This document shows, piece after piece, positions 32,759 through 44,076 of a DNA stretch of 64,000 bases. The position numbers and the translations under genes were made by a program. This DNA comes from Calliopsis andreniformis. Lineage: Eukaryota; Arthropoda; Insecta; Hymenoptera; Andrenidae. The stretch is from NCBI RefSeq assembly GCF_051401765.1, contig NC_135068.1, forward strand, positions 1,922,001 through 1,986,000, written 5' to 3'. Below the pieces are notes generated by a model that was not told where the DNA came from, searched no databases, and saw nothing but the letters and a program-made list of their open reading frames with translations. Numbering within the stretch: position 1 is the first letter of the stretch; the number at the start of each line of letters is the position of its first letter.

Positions 32759-33524
32759 TGTTACATCCGGCCTTCACCTGGTCCCCTTTTCCGTTGTCAA
32801 TGAGCGAGAAATGCTGACGCATTTCACAACATTGTTATGAGAGCGAGTATAACCGACACCGCCGAGCTGATGTAAGAAAATAACACATAAGCGTTTTCCT
32901 TTTGGGTATTACGAAGAATGACCCAAAAGGAATATTATAAAGAGCAGGCGAGCCAATCGATCGAGAGTCTTTTTTTGGAGTCATTTAGAGTCGTTAGAGT
33001 CTTGTAAATCAGGCTCAGCCACCCCGAGATCAGAGCGAATCTCTGACCATCGCCGCGACGCGAGAACTGTAACATCGTAACAGTGAGGGCGTAACGCGTA
33101 GCAACGGTAAATAGCGTAAAGAGTCGAGGGGAATAGTTAAGAATTCCGCGCAGTTCGAATCCGCCATCTCTTGACCGCGGAGAGTAACTCAGCGAAGAAC
33201 AAAGTAGAGAAGTGCGTGAGACGAAGGAACTAGCAACGCGAAGCAACCCCGAGCGACCAGCGACCGGCTACACAGGCGAGGTGGCGTCCGCGACTTTATA
33301 CTCACAAACCTAAGAAGAAGGGGTTGGTATGTAAACAACGAACCACCAAATACATTTACAATTGTTAAACCCAAACAAGCGATACAGTTCACTTTCCGTC
33401 CTCCCCTTCCCTTATTTATAAGAGAAAGTTTACTCAAGGTGTGCTTTAGCACTTTAAAAGAGCAAAAACCCCTAAGGTTGATCTCTGCCGCTCGAGATGA
33501 CCGCCGTCTAGTTAGGACGTAACA
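32759..33524 (+). repeat. Solo LTR of the E1 family
   Basis: 766 bp, TGTTACATCCGG...TTAGGACGTAACA, flanked by the 4-bp direct repeat GTAT (32755-32758 and 33525-33528), as expected for Ty3/gypsy integration. It matches the E1 LTR start and end. A 12-bp-stem hairpin (TTCCTTTTGGGT with ACCCAAAAGGAA, 32896-32932) lies just upstream of TATTATAAAGAG, a likely TATA box. No internal element sequence follows, so it is the product of LTR-LTR recombination. Confidence 0.9.
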
Positions 33525-33879
33525 GTATCAATATTTATCGATCAATACAACAGAAGGGCGCTAATAAAAATAACACTTTCGTATATGAAAAATCATTTAT
33601 CCGTATATGCATAATATAGTTTTTCCGATAACGAATTTCCATACTCATTGAAATTCTTCAAAATACTTCAAAAATCGAAATACTCGATATTTTAGTTTTT
33701 GCTTTTGGACTCGACGAAAATACTATGATAAATTCATGAATAAGTATATAACACAAATGCGTAAAAGAATTGTTGCACGAACATCATGCAAATTCTCTTT
33801 TAAAACTACGCAACGAACCTATAGTATTATATGTATACCGGAAAAGTCACTTTATCGGATAATAATAAAAGGGCACAAT
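33525..33879. other. No gene recognised between two LTRs
   Basis: 355 bp of AT-rich DNA between the solo LTR and the left LTR of E2. The short plus frame starting at 33736 runs into the LTR and has no motif. Confidence 0.5.
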
Positions 33880-34265
33880 TGTTGGGAAACCCACGGGCGT
33901 TCGAAGGAATACACGTTGTTAATTTCAACAATAACTATGTTTCCGAACGGGTACAACAATTGTTTCGACAATCGTATCGTGAACGAGGTTACTACGTGAA
34001 AGAATTGTGAGTACTGTGTTGAATTTTGGTGTTGCGTCGTAATATATTATATACAACATAACCTAGGATTTTGGTAGGGGAATGATGAATCTAACCCTTG
34101 GTACTTTGTTAGGGCGCGAGCCAGGTAATCTTTAGACATAGGAATCTTAGCTTACTCATTTGTTTTCGTCAACTCCCGAAAACATCGGTTTATCGTGGTG
34201 ACTTTCGTGAGTCACAGCCACGGTGACCCATGCTCATAGCTAAGAAAAAGGGTCGTTTCCCAATA
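33880..34265 (-). repeat. E2 3' LTR
   Basis: TGTTGGGAAACCCACGGGCG to TCGTTTCCCAATA on the plus strand. It matches 62172-62565 along its whole length with scattered substitutions and a few small indels (for example CACAGTCTGT present only in the right copy). Confidence 0.9.
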
Positions 34266-34282
34266 CCTTCCCCCTTTTTAAA
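34266..34282 (-). other. E2 polypurine tract
   Basis: On the minus strand AAAAAGGGGGAAGG directly abuts the LTR, the position from which plus-strand DNA synthesis is primed. Confidence 0.75.
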
Positions 34283-34669
34283 AATTGAATACGATAGAAT
34301 TCAATTAACTAACTTGAATATGAGTAAAATTGACGATAACAATTCATACTTAGTTTAGAACTACATTATTTCGCATACAAAATTATTTCGCGTATATTAC
34401 CTTATAGTCGAATAATTATAATATTAAATATAATATAAATAGATATAGTTAATAACATAAAATATAATTAATCATAGCGGATAAATCGAATACCATATTA
34501 AATAATATTATGTATGTAATTGAAGGGTAAGTTAATGAAATCTAATTAATTAATTGCATAAGGATGTAACGAATGCATAGATGTTCTCATCGTAATTATA
34601 CATAACGATTTAAGTTACATTTCGTTTATCAGAATTATAATGGAATAGTACTTTTTCTTGTTTTTATTA

Positions 34670-36690
34670 GATTACAGTTGGCGTTTGCGGTGTTGTGCTT
34701 CGGTAAAGAAGTGTGGTCCTCTTCATTCCACTGTTCGTTTTGATTGTCCTCTCTGTTGATACGTGCTACCTCTCGTCTGAGATCGTAGGTGACTACATCC
34801 CTCGATGTTTCTCGATATTCACTCCGAATATCCGAATCGAAGTTGCAGTTTATGAAATTTTTTATTACTGACAGTATGATCTCCCTGTTTGGGTTTTTCG
34901 TAAAACAGAAAAACCGTCAAAGGGGACTGAGACAACCGCATTAACGACAGTAGTTTATGCAAATTATGATGCTTACTATTGCGACGATAATTGCTAATGC
35001 AATCGTGTACCAGTGGGTGAGCGTGATGATGAATGGTTCCTTTGATTTCTTTGTTAGAATTTGGTCGAACTTGTTTAGTTTTTTATTGGTATATTTGAGT
35101 TCGGACAAATCTATGTTTGTTAGATGTACTAGTTCTAATACCATAACCTCAGGATTATTTATATCTGAGTTGGCTAGGCAACAGACACTTTCTGTTATGC
35201 TAATCGATGGTATGTAGTGTGTGATGTGCTTTTTTGATCGTTTGCAACCCTTGCATTACTTGTCCAGATGCAGTATTCCGGTTTGATACAAGACAATATC
35301 CTCCATGTGGTCTGCAGCTTCTTTGCAAATAATTGTTAAGGTTGTTGGCTGTTGCAAGACGTAAAGCCATTGATTGTTGTCGATGTATGTCCATGTTTCG
35401 ATAACAGTTTTGATGGTCTTCGTGTTGCAATCCTTTGGTATACTGGTTATGTGATGTGACAATAATTGAACTTCGCAAGTTGCTTGTTCAGCTGTTTTCC
35501 TTGTATGGATCTCCTTACATAAGCATTTCCTATCCAGATACATTACGCAATTCGACAATTCTTGCATAAAGGAAAAATCGATCTTTGACTGGGAAATCAT
35601 TAGGTATGGTGGGTTGGGGATTATGTAGGAAAATAGGGATGTAGTTTGGTATTGAATCGGCAAAGGAATTAAGTTAAATAGGTTAAATGTTGTACTAAGT
35701 ACTAGAGAAAAAGTCAACGCGAAAATTATTAAATTATTCGAAAACATTACTTGTAAATTCATGATCTTATAAATCGCTGCTAAATTGTCAAAGTTTGGAA
35801 ATAATATTAGTCGGTGTTCGCCTTTATAGGATAGTAATTCTTCCACTAGAATTTTGGGTGTTACTACGAAGGGTGAAATGATATTATGCCTTCCCAAATT
35901 GATCGCTTCTATACTATGTATATGTATTGTATTCAGAAGAAATTCTGTTAGTTAAGGATAACAATGTTGCAATTTGTTGTCCTATTATTGATCTTAACTG
36001 CAACTGAGATAAGACTGAATTCGTTCACGCGGAGAATTTGTTGATACGTTTAACATTGTTATTCATTGTCTCCTCACTATTTTTTAAAGATGCTAAGGAC
36101 TGATTGAAGTTCCGAATTGTGCTAGAAATAATTTGAATTTGATATTTTAATAGAGTTTGAGTTTCTCGATTATAGTTTAATAACATATTAAAAATGTCTG
36201 CATAATATTGCGTGTCATCCGCGTCCGGAGTACCAAGAAGTCAGTTTAGAGTTTAAGAGACACCGTTTATTAATCCTCGACGTTGCCGTTTGTTCACGAT
36301 TTGACCAGTTGTTGCAAAATTTCATGTTTATTATTAATCATGTTTATTATTAGTCTTTTAACTCATCGTTAATGATTCTTAGTGTTTGCTCACAATGATA
36401 ATCTATATGATTGTGTTCGGTAGTCCCTTTTTGTGATAATTTAGAGACTTTGTGATTTTTCATAATTTGTGTATAATATTCTTCGAGCTTGTTTTAAATA
36501 CGTAATGTTAATATGTGTCAACAGTGTCAGTTTTTTAGTGGATAGGTATGCTATCCCTAATTTATTATAGAATATGCCACCGGAATGAGGAAGAGTGATG
36601 TTAGTGTAAAGATTAATTACTGGATTGGGAAATAGAAGGAATAGCAAGATTGTTGGAATCATTTGAAAAATAGGGTTTTAATAAGTTAGT
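34670..36690 (-). pseudogene. E2 env (baculovirus F-like), broken
   Basis: The minus-strand frame 36662-36441 starts with a hydrophobic signal-like MIPTILLFLLFPNPVINLY and continues TLLTHINITYLKQARRILYT. The long frame 35897-35256 carries the ectodomain core, with IPLPIQYQTTSLFSYIIPN, ELSNCVMYLDRKCLC and NNQWLYVLQQPTTLTIICK. A third frame (35144-34941) has DLSELKYTNKKLNKFDQILT and a membrane anchor (WYTIALAIIVAIVSIIICIN), and the cytoplasmic tail reads on to about 34670 in another frame. Stops and frameshifts lie near 36430-35900, 35250 and 34940. The layout equals the E4 env. Confidence 0.85.
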
Positions 36691-36729
36691 ATGGTACCTT
36701 TGTGTTCTTTTGCCTACTTGTATTTCTAC

Positions 36730-36935
36730 TGTTTTATTAGGGTAGACACGGGTTTTTCATAAGGTCCTTTGAAATTCGAAGATAATTTTTTACTTTGCCC
36801 TAGTTTAACTTGTTGTTGATAGGTACAAACGAGATCGTTTGTTTTAAAATTGATGGTGTTATTCTTCTTATTATAATATTCTTTACTTTTAGTTTTTGAA
36901 CCTATAATTTTATTCCTAGCTATTTCGAAAGAGGG
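36730..36935 (-). pseudogene. E2 integrase C-terminal tail
   Basis: Minus-strand text FEIARNKIIGSKTKSKEYYN, NDLVCTYQQQVKLGQSKKLS and SNFKGPY is the GPY/F module at the end of Ty3/gypsy integrase. It is cut off from the rest of the gene (40724-41330) by the foldback unit. A frame change occurs near 36745. Confidence 0.85.
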
Positions 36936-36949
36936 ACAGTCTGTGCTGC

Positions 36950-37413
36950 CAGACTGAGGACGAAAATCTTGAGAATTACCCCCTCCACTACGCATACTAA
37001 CGCACGGGCCGCGTATCCGTGAGCTCGGCACTTCGGGCAGCTTCGAACAGCTTCGGACAACTTCGGGCAGCTTCGAGAGGTCGAGAGAGAAGGTGGATCG
37101 TGATGCGCACTCTCTCATTCTTTGAAATGTTTAAATTCCAATCGCTAGCAAGCGGCAAGCGGCACGCACCTTGCGCGAGCTTTCCGATTGCCCGGATATT
37201 TTCAGTTTCCAACTTAGAAAAGTATTCTAATGAAAAAAAATTTCGAAAATTTTTAACGTAACGCGATTTAACACTAGATTGCCTAAGCAAGTCATTTTGA
37301 CTGCTTTTGAATTTCAATTAAGAAAATAATGATTTAAATAATGACACAGCTTCTTATAATTTTGTGACTTTTTCTACAACATATAAATGAGTTAATTAAT
37401 CATTGTTGTTGCT
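36950..37413 (+). repeat. Left arm of foldback unit
   Basis: It contains GGGCAGCTTCGA-type short repeats, AAGCGGCAAGCGGCACGC, the TTAA-CACTAG box and a GTCATTTTGACTGC near-palindrome. The minus-strand frame through it is spurious coding. Confidence 0.85.
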
Positions 37414-37417
37414 GAAA

Positions 37418-37739
37418 AATTTACTGATTTTCGGTGAAAGATTTAGGCCTGTTGTTCCTACCTCAGTCTCTTCGTATCAGTTTCAAGAGGCACGGTTTAA
37501 CACGTTCGACGCGCGACAGGGTAGATCTATCGAGTTGAGCCCGTTTCCCCGGAGAATTATTGACCCGGCGGTGCTGCCGCGCGCTAGCATACAATCGGAC
37601 AAACCTTTTTCGACCATTTTTTTACCCCCGCACGCAATGTGTTAACCCGTAGCATCTTAAGTGTGGTCGAGAGTCGAGACTCCCTACTGTGCTTCCTGGT
37701 CTCGCAGATTTTCTTCCACCGAAAATCAGTAAACTTTTA
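37418..37739. mobile_element. Small MITE with a TTAA-bounded insert
   Basis: TTTACTGATTTTCGGTG at 37421 recurs inverted as CACCGAAAATCAGTAAA at about 37719. Inside, 37498-37643 is bounded by TTAA on both sides, with CACGTTCGACGCG and CACGCAATGTG ends, perhaps a 150-bp piggyBac-type miniature. Confidence 0.5.
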
Positions 37740-38028
37740 CGCGTAATATCTTAAAAACTATTTGAAAAAAGGTGTATACATTAATGTTTGCTGAATTCGT
37801 CTTGAAACGTACTATCTATTGATGAAAAGAAATATATATATAATCCCATTTAAAAAACCAAACTTAACTTTCATATCTCTGTAAACAATAATGATAAAAA
37901 AAAATTGTTACGGCCAATAAATCAGCCCCCTCTTGCCATTCAATTTCATATAAAAACTTTTTTCGTATCTTTAATAGGTTAGCAAATGATCGACTGTCCA
38001 GGATTTCGTGGGACATACTGTATATACA

Positions 38029-39149
38029 GGGTGTAACAAAAATGTCGCAGTTCCTTAAAAGGGGTGATTTAGGGGGTGATTTGAAACAACTTTTTCCTTA
38101 GCGAAAATGTAAGATGAGGCTTCGTTAACGAGTTATTAACGAAAAACACCGGCCAATGAGAGCGCGAGTTTGCCGCCCGAGCGACCGCGGTAGCGTTGGG
38201 TACGCGCGCTAGATGCTACAGTTGTACTCCGAACAAGAAAGTCGTCATACATCGAAGAAAATAGCATTAGTATGAAAACTGAAAGCGACATAATAAATAA
38301 CACCGAGTCCTTTTTTTGTTTATCACTTGAAGTGAATAATTACTTAAAATCGAGGAAAACTACGTGCAACGTAAAAATACGAATATGTAAATCTCTTATT
38401 CGCATAACGTATAAACGAAAAAGCAATACAACGAAAAATAAAGGAAGAAGAGAACAAACTTCACCTGTAGTTTGTAAACCTGTGTCACTGGGTCACTGTA
38501 CCGATCCTGGTCATCGACTGTCGAAATGGTTTATGCTAGGGCACGCGTTTAGGTAATTTATGGCTTTATTGCTTTGGTTTCGAAGGAGACATGATCTCGG
38601 AGTGTCCGAACAAAGAAAGTCTGAGGTGCTTAAACTACGTGGGGGGTACAAGGAGCTTCTTTGGAAAAATTCTACCCTGCCATAAACTCCAGAGGTCGAT
38701 GACCAGTATCGGTACAGTGACCCAGTGACACAGATTTACAAACTACAGATGAATTGCATTTAATTCATTAATGATTATTATTTTTTAAATCTAACGCAGA
38801 CTACTTTCAACGTTTCTATCTTCAACGTTAATTCTCCAATTCTCCGTTCATTTCTTTTGTTGCATTGCTTTTTCGTTTATACGTTATGCAAATATTTTCA
38901 CACTAATGCTATTTCCTTCGACGCATATTGACTTTCTTGTTCGGAGTACAACCGTAGCGCCCAGCGCGTACCCAACGCTACCGCAGTCGCTCGGGCGGCA
39001 AACTGGCGCTCTCATTGGCCGGTGTTTTTCGTTAATAACTCGTTAACGAAGCCTCATCTTACATTTTCGCTAAGGAAAAAGTTGTTTCAAATCACCGCCT
39101 GAATCACCCCTTTTAAGGAACTGCGACATTTTTGTTACACCCTGTATAT
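38029..39149. mobile_element. Mariner-type MITE with long inverted arms
   Basis: The ends are TACAGGGTGTAACAAAAATG and its complement (39130-39149), with arms of about 245 bp (38029-38275 and 38898-39149) containing CACCGGCCAATGAGAGCG. Weaker inverted similarity continues inward to about 38590, for example TGTCACTGGGTCACTGTACC at 38486 and its complement near 38714. No transposase is encoded. A single arm of the same family is at 57786-58113. Confidence 0.85.
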
Positions 39150-39395
39150 ATAGATAGATAGATAGATATAAGCACAATTTTATTTCCGGTTCGGTTCCAA
39201 AAGGTCTTAACGGAATCATTCTCGCGCGACCGAATTCGAATTCTTTCGTGGCCCTAGCTCTAACCCAACTCAAAGTATTTCTTTTCCCGGTCCTAGCTCT
39301 AACCAACCCGAAACATCTCTTTTCCTGGCCCTAGCTCTAACCAACTCGAAACATCTCTTTCATTGGCCCTAGCTCTAACCCAACTCAAACCCCCT
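39150..39395. repeat. GATA-type microsatellite and 38-bp minisatellite
   Basis: ATAGATAGATAGATAGATAT at about 39149-39170. Then CCCTAGCTCTAACC-starting units of 38-39 bp repeat four times at about 39252-39390 (CAACTCGAAACATCTCTTT in the clearest copies). Confidence 0.75.
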
Positions 39396-39765
39396 TTTTG
39401 CTACCCACCCTCGGCCTGCCACCATAATTTTCAAACATATAAAAATTTTTATTTCGAAAACGAGAAGAGAGCGACAATAATTTAATTTAGAAAAATTACT
39501 CCACGTCTAAAGATATATGATATAAAAAAGATTCAAAGAAATCGGTGAGGTGGCTCTTATTTTAAATAATTATCAATATAAATATTTTATATTGAAGGGT
39601 GTGACAACGTACACGTTACTGGTCAAGAGTGGACTCTTAGTCTAATACATTTGACGAATTTTCGGTATCAGAGTATTTATTTTATGATAATCTTGAATTT
39701 TGAAGTGCAATTAATTCTGAACCAGAAAGGGTTAATTCGATAAGAGCAGTGTTTTCCAGATTAAC

Positions 39766-40260
39766 ACTAGAAAGACGGGAGCTTAGTATATACCTATATT
39801 GCCTGAAAGCAGTCAAAATGACTGCATTGTGAAAAAATAACTAATGCGCAAAGAAATTTGTTTAACAGTAATTTTTAATATATTTTATATCACTTACAGT
39901 CATATAACAAGTTATTAATAAGTATTAACAATAAAAAAAATGTATTTCAGTTCGAAAAAAAACTCAGAGATCCTCCTTCCCATCTGAATGACGTTACAGC
40001 GCGTTCAAAGGGAACAAAGCGCGTGGCCAGGCCTGGCATAAAGATTCGAATAACAAGTACGAATAACAATAACAATAACAATAACTTTAGTTATTGAACA
40101 CTGCAACTTATCAAGAATATGTCGAAATCGACAATTTATCATGAACTTGTATGTTATCATGTTATTCCAATCCAGAGCCGAACTGGTCTTTTCCAAGCAG
40201 TCAAAATGACTGCTTTTCGGCAATATAGGTATAGGCAATATATTCCGGAAGTGAAGGACG
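39766..40260. mobile_element. piggyBac-like MITE ending in a G run
   Basis: TTAA (39763-39766) is followed by CACTAGAAAGACGGGAGC, close to the classical piggyBac end. A CAGTCAAAATGACTGC palindrome lies at about 39812, mirrored near 40197. The right end (CTTCCGGAATATATTGCC on the complement) runs into 21 consecutive G at 40260-40280. The middle has an AATAAC microsatellite (40045-40095). Confidence 0.6.
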
Positions 40261-40280
40261 GGGGGGGGGGGGGGGGGGGG

Positions 40281-40722
40281 CAACAACAATGATTAATTAA
40301 CCCATTTATATGTTGTAGAAAAAGTCACAAAATTATAAGAAGCTGTGTCATTATTTAAATCAGTATTTTCTTAATTGAAATTCAAAAGCAGTCAAAATGA
40401 CTTGCTTAGGCAATCTAGTGTTAAATCGCGTTACGTTAAAAATTTTCGAAATTTTTTTTCATTAGAATACTTTTCTAAGTTGGAAACTGAAAATATCCGG
40501 GCAATCGGAAAGCTCGCGCAAGGTGCGTGCCGCTTGCCGCTTGCTAGCGATTGGGATTTAAACATTTCAAAGAATGAGAGAGTGCGCATCACGATCCACC
40601 TTCTCTCTCGACCTCTCGAAGCTGCCCGAAACTGTCCGAAGCGCCGAGCTCACGGATACGCGGCCCGTGCGTTATTCTGCGTAGTGGAGGGGGTAATTCT
40701 CAAGATTTGCGTCCTCAGTCTG
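40281..40722 (-). repeat. Right arm of foldback unit
   Basis: Inverted copy of 36950-37413. It lacks about 20 bases of the GGGCAGCTTCGA-type repeats. The plus frame 40375-40728 is the same spurious frame seen in the left arm. Confidence 0.85.
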
Positions 40723-40723
40723 T

Positions 40724-41330
40724 ATTGAGTTTATATTGTAATGATCGGATGTAGTCGTCGTATGTATAATGGAATTTTGGTTCTTGCGTAATAAAAGACG
40801 GTAAGTAAGGTTTAGTGCCAAATAGGAGTTCGTAAGGGGTGTAATTTGTCGATTTATGAATTGATGAATTATAACTAAATATTGTAAAATGTATGTTCTC
40901 GTCCCAATCTGTTTGATTTGGTTTTATGTAATGTTTAAGGTAATATTTTAGAGTTAGGTGATATCTGTCGAGTGCGCCATCTGTCTGTGGATGATAAGGT
41001 GTAGTAGATATGTGTTTAGTCTTAAAAAGGTTGCCAAGATTTTTTATTAGTTCAGACATAAAATCAGATAAAAATGTTTTAAGAATACCAAAGTGCATAA
41101 AGAATTGTGTAAGAACTTTTGCTACTGTTATGACTTCATGACTAGGGAGAGGTTCTGCAAGACAAAACTTAGTTAAGTCATCCTGAGCTGTTAAAATAAA
41201 TCTATTTCCTTCTTCTGTTAATGGTAGTAGCCCAACAATATCGATAGCGAGCCTATCCAATGGTTTTTCGACAGTAGTAGTAATTTCCATAGATTGTTTA
41301 GTAGGTTTAAAGTTTGTTTTATTCAACTGA
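40724..41330 (-). pseudogene. E2 integrase core
   Basis: The minus-strand frame 41326-40724 reads LAIDIVGLLPLTEEGNRFIL (first catalytic Asp), then TFLSDFMSELIKNLGNLF, TTPYHPQTDGALDRYHLTL and FSYNSSIHKSTNYTPYELLF. This is the DDE core of a Ty3/gypsy integrase. The third catalytic position has Asp (DRYH) where relatives such as E4 have Glu (ERSH). The frame is otherwise open and leads straight into the foldback unit. The HHCC zinc module lies upstream in decayed sequence (about 41330-41500). Confidence 0.9.
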
Positions 41331-42770
41331 CATGAAGGACATTCCTTTATATATTTTTTTATATCGGACTTTATAGTTGGCCAATGGAATGATTCTATCC
41401 TACTATACGTTTTATGGAATCCATTGTACCTGCTATTTTGTTATCATGATTCTTCTTTAATATCTTTTCTATTTCCTGATTTGTTTTTGGAATAGTGCGA
41501 GGGTTATAAAAGAGTTTAATTTCGTTTTATAGAAAAATAAATTTAAGCATTTCACAGAGTAATGATGTTTTAATGTTGTTTTGTTTTACTGGTAGAGTTA
41601 AAGTGAATTTTTCATGGGTCATAAGTGATCATAACTCCTGTAGTGTTATCAAAATATTTTTATATTCTAGTTTATCAAAATGTAAGCTCATGGGAAAAAG
41701 TAGGTATACAATTTGATTTTTATTTTCAAATTTACATATACTATTCAAACTAGCTTCAATATTTGATACATCAAAATTTGAGGTAATAAAATTAGAGTGT
41801 TGATTGCTTTCATCGAGGTCTTGCGATCATAATAATATTAGTGGATCGCTGATTTTATCTAAGCTAACAGTTTCATTTTCATATGTTACTACATCTTGAT
41901 TTTCATAATGGTATTTTATAAAATCTTGATATGTATTTGTTTGTTGAACGATATTTACGAATTTTTGTTTATTTACGGGAAGCCGTGAAAGGCCATCTGC
42001 GTTGGAATTTACTCGTCCAGGTTTATATTTAATTTCGTACCGATATTCATTTAAACGTAATCGCCACCTAACTAATTTTGACGTAGGGCTTTTGCAATTA
42101 AAGAGCCATTGTAATGGTCTATGGTCGCTATATATTGTAAATGTTCGTCTATCTAAATAAGGTCTGAAGTGGTCGAGTAATTTTGTTCCGCTTTATTTAA
42201 TATACGAGAAGGGTATGCTATCGGTAAATCTTTGTTATCCGTTAATTGTGATAAGACTGCTCCGATTCCTACGTTGATGCATCGCAAGTTAAGGCAAAAG
42301 GTTTTGAAAAATCTGGGTATTGTAGCAAAAGTTTGTCTATTAGCTTTCGTTTCAGAGTTCTGAATACTTCTTCTTGTTCATGAGACCAAGAGAAGGTGTG
42401 ATCCTTTTTTAGTAAGACCGTCAACGGTTTGGCGATAGTGGAAAAATTGTAAATAAATTTTCGGTAATAACCTACCATTCCTAGAAATATTTTTATGGGT
42501 TTTATATTCCCTGGTCGTATCATGTCTTTAATTGCATCTATCCTTTCAGGATTAGGAGATACACTATTTATATACCGTTTATTACATGCCGTTTATTACA
42601 TGGCCAAGGTATTCGCACGATTTTTTCAGAAATTCGCACTTGTCGCTTTGTAATTTTAAATTATTCTCGCGAAGTCGAGAAAAACGTTTTTCCCTCAGTT
42701 TTCTATTATGATCTTCTAAATTTGATCTGTATATAATTATATCGTCTAAATATACAAAACACTGTTTATT
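41331..42770 (-). pseudogene. E2 reverse transcriptase and RNase H, broken
   Basis: At about 42760-42590 the minus strand reads KQCFVYLDDIIIYRSNLEDH, the catalytic YLDD box of reverse transcriptase, then SDKCEFLKKSCEYLGHVI. The frame 42523-42269 continues IFLGMVGYYRKFIYNFSTIA, AKPLTVLLKKDHTFSW and FALTCDAST, the start of RNase H. RNase H text goes on in pieces (SPTSKLVRWRLRLNEY-like near 42080-42040) with stops. The 5' part of RT is missing because the plus-strand block joins at about 42783. Confidence 0.85.
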
Positions 42771-42783
42771 GTTTAACTTGGAT

Positions 42784-42870
42784 TGTTGCGGATAGGTATA
42801 AGTGCGTTATTTTTGTTGTGGATAGGTGTAAGTGCGTTATTTTTGTTGCGGACAGGTATAAGTGTGTGGA
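42784..42870. repeat. 30-bp tandem repeat, three copies
   Basis: TTGTTGCGGATAGGTATAAG followed by TGCGTTATTT repeats at 42784, 42814 and 42844 with few changes. It marks the border between E2 pol and the plus-strand block. Confidence 0.85.
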
Positions 42871-43697
42871 CTGTGATTGACTCACTCACATCGTTGTACG
42901 GATTGTGTTTAGATCAAAGCTGAGTAAAACACTTGCTAAAAAACGCCATTTCCAAATTATCCAAGGAACCCTGAATAAGCGAATGCGTCCGCGTCCGATG
43001 TGAATGGGTCGACGTGATCAAAACATTGTAAGTTGATTGTATTCAGCGAATGTGTAAAATAAATTGTATGAGGGCAAAATTGTACGAGGGTGAGAGTGTA
43101 CGTGGCTAGGAGGGTCCCAAGGGGAGAGCCACAGCGGGAGGTCCGGAGTGAAAATTGATGTCCCGACCCCGACATGTTTGCATCTACGAATGCATTGGCT
43201 TCAAACGCGCGGGTTTACCCTAAAAAATAGATAGAAACACTCGACTACGCAGCAGTCGTGGTTCAAGCCAAGCGTGCAAAAGTAGGCATGAAAACGTCGA
43301 CCTTAGGCCGCCATAAACCTCAAAAGGGAGGCCATCTCTCTGAGTGTAAAGGTTAAAAAGCGTGCACGGTGAGATCAAAAATGGTCAATCCGGGGCCGCC
43401 AGGCTACAGGAAGAGTCACGAGATTTGTTAATGGGGTTAATTGAAAATGTTCATGTTTAATGACAAGTTTGGGTCGCGACAGGTGGACCGGACCGCCTTG
43501 ACTCTTGGGGATACCTCTGGTAACCGGCAAGGGTCGCACGGAATCGTTACCTGCGAAACAATGGCGCTAAAGAGATACAAATTGTGCGGATCGGTAGGAG
43601 AGATCAATCAATCAGTAATAAGCTTGGCATGCGGACAGATCAAAGTTAAAACGGAAACATAGGCGATTCCTTTCCTGTATACGGATAATATGTTATT
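42871..43697. other. GC-richer segment without recognised gene
   Basis: Mixed sequence with several short frames (for example 43441-43662 plus, 43175-42957 minus), none with a motif. It may be leader or LTR of a further element. Confidence 0.4.
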
Positions 43698-44049
43698 TGT
43701 AATGTGCCCGCCCATGAGTATCTCTATCTTCTCATAATCATATCTATATTTTCTACAAATATGTACTCGTAGTCATACTTGTTTTCGAGAATCAAGTCAC
43801 CATAATCTTAAGAAATGCGTCATCCGCGCCCTATGAACTAAGCGTCATCGCTAAACCTTAGATTGTCTGGTAAATACGTTCCCTATTCCTACCACTGTCC
43901 TGTTCACAACCCTTAAATAGCCAAACATTTTTACTTTAGGGAGAGATTCTGTCAAGAAGTCGAACAGTCTACATTTAAGAACAGTACTTTGTGAATAAAC
44001 CTCTTTTAAAACCCAAAATTGGTATAAGTTCTTTCTTGTGTCCATTACA
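43698..44049 (+). repeat. Probable E3 5' LTR
   Basis: TGTAATGTGCCC at 43698 and TGTCCATTACA ending at 44049 form short inverted ends. AATAAA lies at 43995 and a primer site 10 bases after the end. No second copy is in the window. Confidence 0.5.
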
Positions 44050-44059
44050 CAAGAAAATT

Positions 44060-44076
44060 TGGTGTCAGAAGTGGGA
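44060..44076 (+). other. E3 primer-binding site
   Basis: TGGTGTCAGAAGTGGGA, identical in core to those of E1 and E2. Confidence 0.75.

Larger units (their letters stand above)
36945..40722. mobile_element. Foldback DNA unit in E2 integrase
   Basis: Inverted arms of about 450 bp lie at 36950-37413 and 40281-40722, nearly identical apart from small indels. The outer ends read CAGACTGAGGACG on both sides. CAGTCTGT occurs at both host junctions (36937-36944 and 40716-40723), a candidate 8-bp target duplication, although the element tip itself repeats part of it. Each arm also holds a TTAA followed by CACTAGATTGCC (37268 and mirrored at about 40424), like an inner piggyBac-type end. The interior contains three MITEs and no transposase. 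Confidence 0.8.

Noticed and set aside
34957..35217. Plus-strand hydrophobic 86-codon frame
   Set aside because: It is the antisense of the E2 env membrane anchor region.
37019..37317. Frames of about 80-117 codons in both foldback arms
   Set aside because: They appear because the arms are inverted copies; no motif is seen and they fuse with flanking integrase text.
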